Origin: a virus | Length of the DNA stretch: 40,232 nt | Direction: 5' to 3' (one strand) | IMG/VR virus record: IMGVR_UViG_3300037485_000804 | Span: 1 to 40,232 of that record | Part shown: positions 14,508 to 22,300 of the stretch, one piece after another | Layout of the letters: every line of letters begins with the position of its first letter | Numbering within the stretch: the first letter of the stretch is position 1 | Made by a program: the position numbers and the translations under genes | The notes under the pieces: model-generated | Database searches by the model: none | What the model saw: the letters and a program-made list of their open reading frames with translations, nothing else | Told to the model about the DNA's origin: nothing

Positions 14508-14794
14508 TGCGCTTCCTCCTCACTCGCTTCGATCATCCGAGCCCGGTACGAATCCGAGCGTAGACACACCGCTAGAACGTGCTTGCACACTCCACCTTGC
14601 TGCACCGCGTACCGCTCCCAGTTCTCGCAGTCGCACCGCCAGCCGCCGTCGTCTCGCCACTCGACGAGATGGCCGTTGACGCTCCAGCCCGCTGGGATCT
14701 CCTTGACCTCGCGGAGTAGCGGCAAGGCGCGCCGAAGGAAGGGCCATAGCCCCCGCTCGGTGATCGTCTCGACGGACGGCGCGACGTAGGTCAT
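14495..14794 (-). CDS. SWIM zinc-finger protein
   Basis: This 99-residue protein has a SWIM-type motif CxCx(n)CxH: C54-x-C56, then C70-x-H72 ('GGWRCDCENWERY', 'GGVCKHVLAV'). SWIM domains bind zinc and DNA or proteins and are often joined to SNF2 ATPases. Here the motif is in a free small protein, while the phage also encodes an SNF2-like helicase. ATG 14794 has only a weak ribosome site and probably depends on the gene just upstream, whose stop lies four bases away. Confidence 0.75.
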   Translation of the reverse strand: MTYVAPSVETITERGLWPFLRRALPLLREVKEIPAGWSVNGHLVEWRDDGGWRCDCENWERYAVQQGGVCKHVLAVCLRSDSYRARMIEASEEEAQCRA

Positions 14795-14798
14795 GTGG

Positions 14799-15110
14799 CT
14801 ATTCTTCGTCTCCAACGAACCATGCGAGCACCGGCTTGAGCGCCTTGTTGAAGCGCCACGCCAGCCGCTCGAACTGCGACTGCCTCCGCGCCACTCCACC
14901 CCACACCGCCCTAGGAGCCTGCATCCTCACGGCGTCTTCAAGCAGCATCTTCGTGTCTCTCAGCTTCACTTCTTCACCGCCTTCGTTGCGCGTTCCCGGC
15001 GGAGTAAACGAGACGAGATGTAGACGCCCCGGCCCTTTATCTTTAGTATCAACTTCCTCGCAAAGATAGTACGTCTGCCCCTTGACGCGTTCTAGCACCC
15101 TGTACTTCAC
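14799..15110 (-). CDS. Hypothetical basic protein
   Basis: This 103-residue protein starts at GTG 15110, with GGAGGG upstream, overlapping the preceding gene. The N-terminus is beta-rich ('KYRVLERVKGQTYYLCEEVD'). The C-terminus is basic and helical ('RRQSQFERLAWRFNKALKP'). No family is recognised. Confidence 0.65.
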   Translation of the reverse strand: MKYRVLERVKGQTYYLCEEVDTKDKGPGRLHLVSFTPPGTRNEGGEEVKLRDTKMLLEDAVRMQAPRAVWGGVARRQSQFERLAWRFNKALKPVLAWFVGDEE

Positions 15111-15307
15111 TGTCCCTCCTCCATCCCCGCGATGTACCCGCGATAGGCTTCCGTCTGCGCGTAGTGCTCCAGCGCCCGCTCGATCAGCTCCCGGTACGTC
15201 CCGCCCGCCGCCTTCCACTCGCGCAGCGCCTGAGCCGCCGTGCTATCCGCGCCAAGGTGGAAACCGCTCACCGCCACACTCGCTTTATCCAGCGTCGTTG
15301 GTCGCAT
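15107..15307 (-). CDS. Hypothetical small protein
   Basis: This 66-residue helical protein starts at ATG 15307 with GGGAGGG upstream. No known motif is visible. It overlaps the next gene by four bases. Confidence 0.6.
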   Translation of the reverse strand: MRPTTLDKASVAVSGFHLGADSTAAQALREWKAAGGTYRELIERALEHYAQTEAYRGYIAGMEEGQ

Positions 15308-15422
15308 CTTCCCTCCCAGTTCCGTTGCAGTCAGGGCACTTGGCCTCGCCGTCACCGCTGACCCCGCGCCACTCATAGCGCACGTTGACGACGCCGGTTC
15401 CGTTGCACGTCGCGCACTTCAT
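15285..15422 (-). CDS. Small DnaJ-type zinc-finger protein
   Basis: This is a 45-residue protein made almost entirely of two CxxCxG units (C3-x2-C6-x-G and, about 25 residues on, C-x2-C-x-G: 'CATCNGTG' and 'CPDCNGTG'), the zinc-binding unit of DnaJ cysteine-rich domains. It is probably a minimal zinc ribbon. ATG 15422 has GGGAGG upstream and overlaps the previous stop (TGATG). Confidence 0.75.
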   Translation of the reverse strand: MKCATCNGTGVVNVRYEWRGVSGDGEAKCPDCNGTGREDATNDAG

Positions 15423-15763
15423 CACGACCTCCCGAGGTCTTCGCGCAGCTCGACTACTTGCGGCACCGTTGACGGGCCTCCGCGCTCTTTGGCGATGTAG
15501 TAGAGCAGATCGACAGACTTGATGTCTGTTTCGATCCACAATCCCGACAGTTCTATCTGAGTCCGATGATCGTCCACCGAATCGGCGATCAGCCGTGCCT
15601 GCTCCTTGCACGCCCGCAGCGTCGTGCGCAACTGATCCAACATCCCGATCTCTTCCGCCAGACCCACCTTCGCCACTTCGTCCTCCTCGTCTCTGAATTG
15701 GTCCTCTCCGTAGTGCCCGGTGATGTAGTTGTCGAGGTCTTGAGACATCCGACGATCTAGCAT
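15422..15763 (-). CDS. Hypothetical acidic helical protein
   Basis: This 113-residue acidic protein has a central helical stretch ('LRTTLRACKEQARLIADSVD'). No family is recognised. ATG 15763 has AGAGGGG upstream; an internal ATG five codons later is also possible. Confidence 0.6.
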   Translation of the reverse strand: MLDRRMSQDLDNYITGHYGEDQFRDEEDEVAKVGLAEEIGMLDQLRTTLRACKEQARLIADSVDDHRTQIELSGLWIETDIKSVDLLYYIAKERGGPSTVPQVVELREDLGRS

Positions 15764-15779
15764 GGCCCCTCTCTCCGCG

Positions 15780-15923
15780 TCAACCCATCACACGGACGTA
15801 GACGTAATCCCCGCCAGCGATCTTGCGTAGGTCTGCGACCTTCTCCGCGTCCTCTGGTGATAGCGTGATGGTTACTTGATGCTGGTTGTCTGCGATTGAG
15901 AGCTGGACTTTCTGTTGCGTCAT
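15780..15923 (-). CDS. Small hypothetical protein, first gene of the early operon
   Basis: This 47-residue ORF was read from the minus strand: ATG 15923, TGA ending at 15780, with AGGAGG eight bases upstream. It begins Met-Thr-Gln-Gln-Lys-Val-Gln-Leu, contains a helix 'SPEDAEKVADLRKIAGG' and ends 'VYVRVMG'. It is the first open frame after the promoter at 15982-15954. It could be a small DNA- or protein-binding factor; function unknown. Confidence 0.65.
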   Translation of the reverse strand: MTQQKVQLSIADNQHQVTITLSPEDAEKVADLRKIAGGDYVYVRVMG

Positions 15924-15953
15924 CCTCGTCGCCTCCTGTGGTTGCATACATAC

Positions 15954-15982
15954 ATATTGCCATATTGACGGGAGGATGTCAA
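15954..15982 (-). promoter_or_regulatory. Candidate early promoter
   Basis: On the minus strand a perfect TTGACA -35 box (15982-15977) and 17-bp spacer lead to CAATAT (15959-15954), a poor -10 match. The first early gene starts at 15923. The -35 box is convincing; the -10 box is weak. Confidence 0.5.
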
Positions 15983-16019
15983 GAGGTTCCGAGGCTTGAA
16001 GACGATTTGCAGAAAGCGT

Positions 16020-16047
16020 GGAGCGGGCCAGGTGAGTGACCCGCTCC
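16020..16047. other. Stem-loop in early leader
   Basis: A perfect 8-bp stem (16020-16027 with 16040-16047) with a 12-base loop lies between the two early promoters. Transcripts from the upstream promoter would carry it. No U run follows on either strand, so its role is unclear. Confidence 0.5.
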
Positions 16048-16127
16048 GTGGAGCAAGGAGGCTCGATCGCATGAAAGCGTCGAGAAGATGGATAGGTCGA
16101 GGGCTCTCCATCTCGCCTATCGCGCCA

Positions 16128-16157
16128 ATCCTACCACCAACCGGCCACAGAAGGCAA
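16128..16157 (-). promoter_or_regulatory. Upstream early promoter of the TAGGAT type
   Basis: On the minus strand TTGCCT (16157-16152), an 18-bp spacer and TAGGAT (16133-16128). It shares -10 sequence and spacing with the primase promoter at 10789-10760. Confidence 0.45.
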
Positions 16158-16238
16158 TAGCTCCCTGCGGTACTGCGCGATCAATCGTAGGGCCGATTGC
16201 TTGCCACGAAACGGGTGGAGGGTAGGAAGATGAGGGCC

Positions 16239-16255
16239 AAAAAGGGTGCGGCCCT
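16239..16255 (-). terminator. Weak intrinsic terminator at end of late operon
   Basis: On the minus strand a short stem AGGG/CCCT (16255-16252 with 16246-16243) around a 5-base loop is followed by a run of five T (16243-16239). It lies about 60 bases after the last late gene. The stem is short, so termination may be partial or helped by neighbouring hairpins. Confidence 0.4.
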
Positions 16256-16311
16256 GCCGGGGAGGAAAGTAGCCGGTCAAGGCCGCATGGCCTGGGAAGC
16301 GCGCAGGCCCC

Positions 16312-16995
16312 CTAGCAGATTGCTTTTTGTACCATGATCGCTTGCAAGTAAGGCCCGCTCGTCTGACCCCACTGGTTCATGGGCGTCACTTCGATCGTGA
16401 CCGCGATCTGTCCGACCGCCGGCTGAGTCGGAGCGGTTCCTCCGCTCGATTGCTGCGGAGGGTTGCACGCCTTCGACGTCGCCAACGACGGCACGAACAC
16501 GACCGTCTGCGCTTTGTAGGGCACGAACACGTCGCATCCGATCGACGCTCCGATGGCCGAGTACGGGCGCTTGCCGCACAGGTAGACGTCGAAGACTCCG
16601 CTCGGGACGAAGACGCCGTCGCACTGCGGGAGTCCGTCGTGCCCGTAGACCGGCATCTCTTCCTTGGTATCGTCACGCCACGACCGCACCATCACGCCGT
16701 AGGGTCCGGTGAGGTTGTCGTCCATGCCGTAGTGAACCGTCTCCCCCAGACATCCGGCCTCTTGTGGCGTTGTCTGGAAGATCAGGCGCTCGCCCTCGTC
16801 ATAGACTGGCTTGAGCGAGAGGAAGCCGTGATAGCTCGGAGCTGGCTTCGGCTTCGGCGCCACGACTCCACCATCCGGCAACGGGATACCACCGGAAGGC
16901 TTCGCGCCCCGCCGATACATCACGTACCCGCCGACGAGCACGACGAGGACGATCACCGCCCCGATCGTAGACCAGAAACTCTGAACGTCAGCCAT
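16312..16995 (-). CDS. Membrane-anchored protein of the lysis-like cluster
   Basis: This 227-residue protein has an N-terminal membrane helix (about residues 9-26, 'TIGAVIVLVVLVGGYVMY'), a basic stop (RRGAK) and a Pro/Gly linker, then a beta-rich exported domain with about six cysteines that could form disulfides. It is the last gene of the late operon, after two other membrane proteins, where lysis genes usually lie. It is not a recognisable endolysin or spanin. It could instead be a virion or surface-exposed host-envelope protein. Confidence 0.65.
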   Translation of the reverse strand: MADVQSFWSTIGAVIVLVVLVGGYVMYRRGAKPSGGIPLPDGGVVAPKPKPAPSYHGFLSLKPVYDEGERLIFQTTPQEAGCLGETVHYGMDDNLTGPYGVMVRSWRDDTKEEMPVYGHDGLPQCDGVFVPSGVFDVYLCGKRPYSAIGASIGCDVFVPYKAQTVVFVPSLATSKACNPPQQSSGGTAPTQPAVGQIAVTIEVTPMNQWGQTSGPYLQAIMVQKAIC

Positions 16996-16998
16996 GAG

Positions 16999-17367
16999 TT
17001 ATCGTCCCTTCTTGGCGAGCTTCGTCACAACTGGCGCAGCCGTCCGCGCCCGAACCGTCGCGGTAGACGTGACACTCGGCGTCTCAACCATTCCGCCTAG
17101 CGACAGATCGAACTTCGCGGCCAGCTCCTTGTAGATGACCTGAGCCGTTGCGAAGACTGCCGAGCCTCCGGTGAAGATGACCCACGGCGTAGACAGCAGC
17201 ACCGCCCATCCGGTCGTCAGCCCCGTCACGAGCACGCCGAGACCGAGCGAGACAAGGACCGCAGCCCACATCATCGCACGCCCTTCGAGCTTGAACAGCG
17301 CCTTGATGCTCTGCAACACGAACGTCGCCAGACCACCCGCTACGAGATACAGCACATCGCCTAGCAT
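16999..17367 (-). CDS. Putative holin (three membrane helices)
   Basis: This 122-residue protein has three hydrophobic segments (about 4-22, 31-50 and 54-75) and a basic, Thr/Ala-rich C-terminal tail ending 'KLAKKGR'. This matches the size and layout of class I holins, which permeabilise the inner membrane at the end of infection. ATG 17367 has AGGAGG upstream. It sits between two other membrane proteins after the tail genes. Holin families share little sequence, so the call rests on topology and position. Confidence 0.6.
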   Translation of the reverse strand: MLGDVLYLVAGGLATFVLQSIKALFKLEGRAMMWAAVLVSLGLGVLVTGLTTGWAVLLSTPWVIFTGGSAVFATAQVIYKELAAKFDLSLGGMVETPSVTSTATVRARTAAPVVTKLAKKGR

Positions 17368-17380
17368 GTACGCCTCCTGC

Positions 17381-17435
17381 GCCGCGTCACGCGGCCTACT
17401 TGTGTGTCGTATACCTGCACCCGCCTTGCGGCGGG
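17381..17435 (-). other. Two stem-loops between membrane-protein genes
   Basis: A 6-bp stem closed by a GCAA tetraloop on the minus strand (17420-17425 with 17430-17435) starts one base after the stop codon at 17437. A second 6-bp stem (17381-17386 with 17390-17395) sits just before the next gene's ribosome site. They may tune transcript stability or limit holin translation. Confidence 0.5.
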
Positions 17436-17436
17436 A

Positions 17437-17796
17437 TCATTTCCCAGGGAAGAAGAGCAGCTTGGCGAGAGTGAGCGCCCATCCGCTCGCAATCCCGATC
17501 CCCCAGAGGATTATAGCGCGCCGCTCCTTCTTCTTCAGTTCGATCTCATCGGACAGACGCTTCGCGGCTGCGATCACGTCAAGCACTTTGGCCTCTTCAA
17601 GGCGCTTGACGTAGGCGTCGCTTCGAGCGATCGTCGTTACAAGGGCCTCCGTCCCGTTGCCCTCAGTGAGCTTGCGGATGATCTTCCCAACGCCTGCGCG
17701 TGTCTCCTCGCCATCCGACTTGATCGAATCGAGCTTGTCGTTGACGAGCGCCATTCGTGCGACACACAGGGCCTCGGTGATCGAATCGTCTGCCAC
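17437..17796 (-). CDS. C-terminally anchored membrane protein, possible lysis protein
   Basis: This 119-residue protein has a long charged helical N-terminal part ('VLDVIAAAKRLSDEIELKKK') and one C-terminal membrane helix ('AIILWGIGIASGWALTLAKL'). This resembles phage proteins of the holin/antiholin or hemolysin XhlA type, which have an N-terminal coiled coil and C-terminal helix. GTG 17796 has GGAGG five bases upstream. The longer open frame overlaps the propeller gene and has no ribosome site. Confidence 0.6.
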   Translation of the reverse strand: MADDSITEALCVARMALVNDKLDSIKSDGEETRAGVGKIIRKLTEGNGTEALVTTIARSDAYVKRLEEAKVLDVIAAAKRLSDEIELKKKERRAIILWGIGIASGWALTLAKLLFFPGK

Positions 17797-17819
17797 TAGA
17801 TCCTCCATCATATCGCTTG

Positions 17820-18908
17820 TCAGAAACCCGCCGCTTTCTCTCCTGGCGTAACGACTAGGCCGAAAAGCTGTGCGTTCAAGTACGGTCGCCACGTCCACAC
17901 GAGTGACCCCGCCGAGTTGACCTTGCGGACCGCGTTCTCCGTCGTCGATCCGCCTGCCACGTACCACGTCCCGTACACGTTGCCGAACTGATCCACGGTG
18001 CAGCCTTGCGCGCACGCCGTGCCCCCCGGCGAGTACGACCACACCCGCGCACCCGTCGAGAGGTTGAACTTGTAGAGCGACTTCCCGTAGGCACCGCCCG
18101 CGCCCGTCGCGCAGTATCCGAAGCCATCATGTCCTACCCGCACGTTGTGAACGTCGGTGCAGATCGCCGCGGGAGACCCCCATCCGTAGAGGTTGTAGTT
18201 GTAGCCAGCCGTTGAGATCTTGATGAGGTTGCCAGCGTTCGTCCCGATGTAGAGATCCGGCAAGCCCTCGTCAATGGCGATGCCCGACACGTCGCCGTAG
18301 GTGCTAGTGAAGATCAGGGTGGAGTTGCCATTCGACGTGATGAGACGGTATACCGCATCCTTGGCCCATCCGGTGCCCGCGTAGAGACGCCCTGCGCTGT
18401 AGTCAACGGCGAGCGCGTAGACGGCGTAGTTGGCCCCGAGAGACTTCGACCACAGAGGAGATCCGCCTCCGGGGTTGAACTTCCGCACCGTGCCGTCCAG
18501 ACATCCCGTGTAGACGTATCCATCAGCATCCACGCAGACAGACGTGACGGTAGTCGCGTGATCGTAGGACCACGAGACAGCACCGGAGAGGCTCAGGCAA
18601 TAGACGTAGTTGCCCGCCGCCCAGTAGGTGACGCCGTGATTGTCGCAGGCAACGTCTACCGGGTCCGTGATGCCTCCTCCGTAGACGGGCCATCCTGCGA
18701 GATCCGTCGGCGTATCGTCCAGCCCGTACAGCCGGTCGCTCGTCTGCTCGCAGACGAAGAGGTACTTGGCGAACGGGATGCCCTTCCACGCGCCGCCTAC
18801 ATTGCACCAATTCGTTGATACGGGCTTCCACGCGCCTGCAATCTTGACGTACTCGTTGACGATCGGCTTCCAGACACCCGCCACTTTCGCCCACTTCCCG
18901 GTCGCCAT
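17820..18908 (-). CDS. Beta-propeller tail fibre/adhesin
   Basis: This 362-residue protein begins with three short Trp repeats of the type 'VAGVWKPI', 'IAGAWKPV', 'VGGAWKGI', a head seen in phage tail appendages. It continues as repeated units of the kind 'VSWSYDH...VTSVCVDADGYVY' and 'PLWSKSLG...VYALAVDY', typical of PQQ/WD-like beta-propeller blades, about six of them. It is probably a distal tail protein that contacts the host surface. It follows another tail gene by eight bases. ATG 18908 has AGGAGA upstream. Confidence 0.8.
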   Translation of the reverse strand: MATGKWAKVAGVWKPIVNEYVKIAGAWKPVSTNWCNVGGAWKGIPFAKYLFVCEQTSDRLYGLDDTPTDLAGWPVYGGGITDPVDVACDNHGVTYWAAGNYVYCLSLSGAVSWSYDHATTVTSVCVDADGYVYTGCLDGTVRKFNPGGGSPLWSKSLGANYAVYALAVDYSAGRLYAGTGWAKDAVYRLITSNGNSTLIFTSTYGDVSGIAIDEGLPDLYIGTNAGNLIKISTAGYNYNLYGWGSPAAICTDVHNVRVGHDGFGYCATGAGGAYGKSLYKFNLSTGARVWSYSPGGTACAQGCTVDQFGNVYGTWYVAGGSTTENAVRKVNSAGSLVWTWRPYLNAQLFGLVVTPGEKAAGF

Positions 18909-18916
18909 ATCGTCTC

Positions 18917-19384
18917 CTACGGTTCGTACTGGCAGTACACGTCGCCGTTGTTGCCCTCAGTAGTCGGGGCGACGGTTCCAAGGATCACGTTGCGGAATCG
19001 TGCCGTCGTGTAGGACGTGTCGATGTGGCCCACCGCGCCGCCCGTCATCGTCCCGCCCGCAATCGGAAGGTACAGCGCAGGCACGCCGTCAATCTGCCCC
19101 TGCAACACGGCGTCTGCGGCGACACGCGCGGATGCCTCTGCCGTCACGTTGAACTTGAGGGCGATGTCCTCTTCGGCGCTTGGCGCAACGACGCGCGCGC
19201 GCCCGTAGGCGTCACGAATCAGGAGCTTGCTCGGGTCTGCCGTCGAGACCGCGCCGTGGACGCCCGTCGATAGGTCCATGTGGTCCGTCTTGATGTAGCT
19301 GAGATTCGCCCCGATTGCGTTCAGGTGCGTGTCAGCTACACCGTCTGCGCTAGTCCAGTCGAGTTTCGGCGCTGTCCAGGCCAT
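18917..19384 (-). CDS. Tail fibre-like protein
   Basis: This 155-residue protein starts 'MAWTAPKLDWTS' and 'DTHLNAIGANLSYI', a head common in phage fibre or receptor-binding accessory proteins. A Gly/Ala-rich region ('LPIAGGTMTGG') resembles tail-fibre repeats, and the C-terminus is 'GNNGDVYCQYEP'. It lies between the large tail-tip gene and the propeller gene. It is probably a minor fibre subunit or trimerising base. Confidence 0.7.
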   Translation of the reverse strand: MAWTAPKLDWTSADGVADTHLNAIGANLSYIKTDHMDLSTGVHGAVSTADPSKLLIRDAYGRARVVAPSAEEDIALKFNVTAEASARVAADAVLQGQIDGVPALYLPIAGGTMTGGAVGHIDTSYTTARFRNVILGTVAPTTEGNNGDVYCQYEP

Positions 19385-19393
19385 GATGCCCTC

Positions 19394-22300
19394 CTAGTCT
19401 GTTTCCCCAGTGGCATAGATACTGATGGCATATGCGGTGGAACGGTAGGTATTCTCCCCGAGCGTACCATCAATGCCAGATAGGAACCACGTAGACCCGC
19501 CACTGGCGTCCATCTCAATGCCGCCAGAGTCATAGTGAACTCCGATATAGTCTCCTGTTCCTACCGCGAGACTAACCACATACGTCCTTACCGCGCCCGC
19601 TGTGACATTCCCGATAGTTGCTACTGCGCGTGGTGTGAACACTGATCCACTCTTAGAGAATGTGGCGACCTTCACTCCCGTCGCGCTACTGGCGAACCAC
19701 AACTCTACTGAGGTTATCGTGCCAGAGTTGTTCGCAGGATTTGTCCCGGAGATGAAGGTGTGTCCAGATGTTCCTTCGTTGCCTCTATTTGTGGCCCCAG
19801 GACCAATATCGATCGGCCCTGGGGGAGTCAAGTGTTTAGCCACAGAACCAACCGTAGACACAACAGCGGAGGAGATCGCCTTGTAGTATGCTGCCTTCCT
19901 ACCGACAGACCCAATCGTCCCCGCCGTCGCAACCGCTAGACCCTTCTTCTGTACGGGTACGTCAATCATCGTCCCAACCGTCCCCACGGTAGCGACGATC
20001 ATCTTGTCCGTGCGCGCCCCGAGTTGCTGCGCCGTCACGAGGATCTCCAGGCCGCCATCGTAGGAGATGTCCTGCCCAACGATGCCGAACTGCGCCGTGG
20101 TTCCGCCGATCCGCGAGTCCATGCACGTCACGCGGTCACCGAGAAGCTGCGCGATGTTCCCGCGTGCCCGCATCACGAGGTCGCGGCGCGGGTTGCGATA
20201 GGAGACGAGCAAGGCGTCGGCCACTTCCTGCGCCCGCGTCTCGGACTGCCAGAACTCGGAGGAGATGACTTCGGGTAGAGTCTGCTTGCCGTTCTGCCCG
20301 ATAGAGTCGGCGTCTTGAGCGACGCAGATACGCTTGTTCACCTCTTCCAGCGTCTTGCCGCGTACCGTGACGCTCGTCACAGTCTCCGGCGCGGCGCCTG
20401 CGTTGGAATAGGTGATCGAGATGCCCCATGAGTACGCGCTGTAGGCGCTCACGGTCACGTCTGCGCCGCCGACGATCACCGGGGCAACGATGTCCTGGCA
20501 TGGCGAGACGGTGAAGAAGTGCGTCTTCGTCTTCGTGCTGCCCGCTGGAATCGTGATGACTTCGGTGTCTACTACGATGTCCTGTTCGGCGCTCAGTTCA
20601 CGCGGAGTTGCGCGGGTCTCAACGTAGTTCACCATCTGCGTCCACGCGAGCGGCCTATCGAACTCGAACACGTTGCCCGTCGTGTAGGCGTAGGCGTTGA
20701 GCGTCGGAGCGGTGTAGATATCCAGCACGACCTTGCCGTCACGGTCGCAGTAGCACTGACCGAGCGCGGCGGCGGCGATTCTGCGTAGCGCCTCGCGGTG
20801 CGTCATCTGATCGAACCAGGCGTAAGGGATCGTGATGAGGTCGTAGCCTGCATCAATGATCCAGTCTGCCGAGGTCAGGCCGGCGTCCGTCATCACGCGA
20901 ATGGCGAGGTCTTGCAGGCTCTCGCTCGTGTAGACTTGCGAGGTCGAGTAGGTCGTCGTCTGCAACCGCGAGAGCATGTCCTGTCCGCTGACCTCCGCAT
21001 AGATCTCCGCATCCGGGGCGTTCCAGTCGCGCGAGTAGAAGACGCCAAGCGGATACCAGCGCCGCACGCCGGACGGGATCAGATCGACTCCGAGCCAAGC
21101 CTCGATCGCGCGGTTGTTCTTGAGCAGACCGTAGAGGCGGCTGCCCGTGTTGCCCGGATCGAAGGTGCCGTCGATGTTGTTGAGGCGCACCGTGATCTCC
21201 GAGGCCGCTAGGTTGCCCTGCGGAATCGTCGTGCCCGTGAACTCGCGCTGTTCGGTGACGTGAACCGTCACGAGTTCCCCGTCTTCGCTCAGGTACGTCT
21301 CTTCCAGCATCGTGAAGAACTGGGCGATCTTGCAGACCGAATCCCCGCGTGACCACTTCGTGATCTCAAGCTCCTGCTTGGCGATGCCAGTGTGCGTCGG
21401 GGAGAGCGGGAGATCGTAGAGGTAGTAGGCGTTGCCAATCACCGTCTGCGTGTGCTGTAGGACGTTCGCCGCATCGTAGAGCTTCACGGTGAAGTCCACT
21501 GGGTACTCGTTCAGCTTGTCATCGCCTACCACGAGGATCGACTCGACGGTGCGCGCCGCGTGCGTGAGCGTGAGCTTCGGGTACGTCGGGACGAAGACGT
21601 ACGTCACGGAGTCGGATAGCTGCGTGCCCCACCATCCGACCGAGCGAGACTGATCTCCAGGGAGCGGGTGATAGGTTCCGTCCAGCACATTGCGGTGCAG
21701 TGAGAACCACTTGTAGTCCTCCGTTGTGACGTTGTCTACGGTCTGGTCGGTGTAGGTGTAGTCGCCAACGGCATCCGCCGCCGTCTCCACGCCAGCCGAG
21801 AAGTACGGGTCCGTGTAGGTGATCCGAACCTTGGCGTAGAGCTTGCGGAAGGTATGATTCATCGCGTAGACGATGTCATAGAGGGAGTCGGTCACGGTTC
21901 CAATCGTCCCGACTTGCGCCCTGATGGTGCGGAAGACCTTGCGCGAGACGGTAGCGACGACGGATGCACCGCTTGATAGGACTTGCCCCGCCGTGGCCCA
22001 GATCGTGCCGACAGTCGAGACGACAGCCGTAGCGATTGTCCGCGTGATGGCCCGCCGCGCTACGCCGATCGTTCCCACAGTCGTCGTGATCGCTCGCGTG
22101 ACGGAGATCGGCCGCATCGTCCCCACGGTTCCGACCGTTCCTATAGGCTTCTTACCGATCGTCAGCGGGCGGATGCCGAGACCGACGGCGGTAGCGGTTC
22201 CCTTCAAGATGCGTCCCGTGCTCCGGGCGACCGTGCCGACCGTGCTCACAATCCCAGCGGCGATCGCCTTCGTGAAGACCGAGCCACAGATGAGGCTGCT

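Larger units (their letters stand above)
15924..16311. other. Intergenic control region of the early operon
   Basis: This 388-base stretch has no convincing gene. It separates the end of the late operon from the first early gene and holds two minus-strand promoters (15982-15954 and 16157-16128), an 8-bp stem-loop (16020-16047) and a weak terminator (16255-16239). A further short hairpin (AGGCC-GCAT-GGCCT) lies near 16276-16290. A 29-codon plus-strand frame after AAGGAGG at about 16071 is noted but not called. Confidence 0.7.

Noticed and set aside
15920-16111. 63-codon minus-strand frame after the upstream early promoter
   Set aside because: It has no ribosome site, its codons run through the stem-loop and promoter, and its end lies antisense-like over the first early gene's ribosome site.
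16071-16160. 29-codon plus-strand frame with AAGGAGG before ATG
   Set aside because: It is too short, antisense to the early leader, without a visible plus-strand promoter, and explained by chance purine runs.
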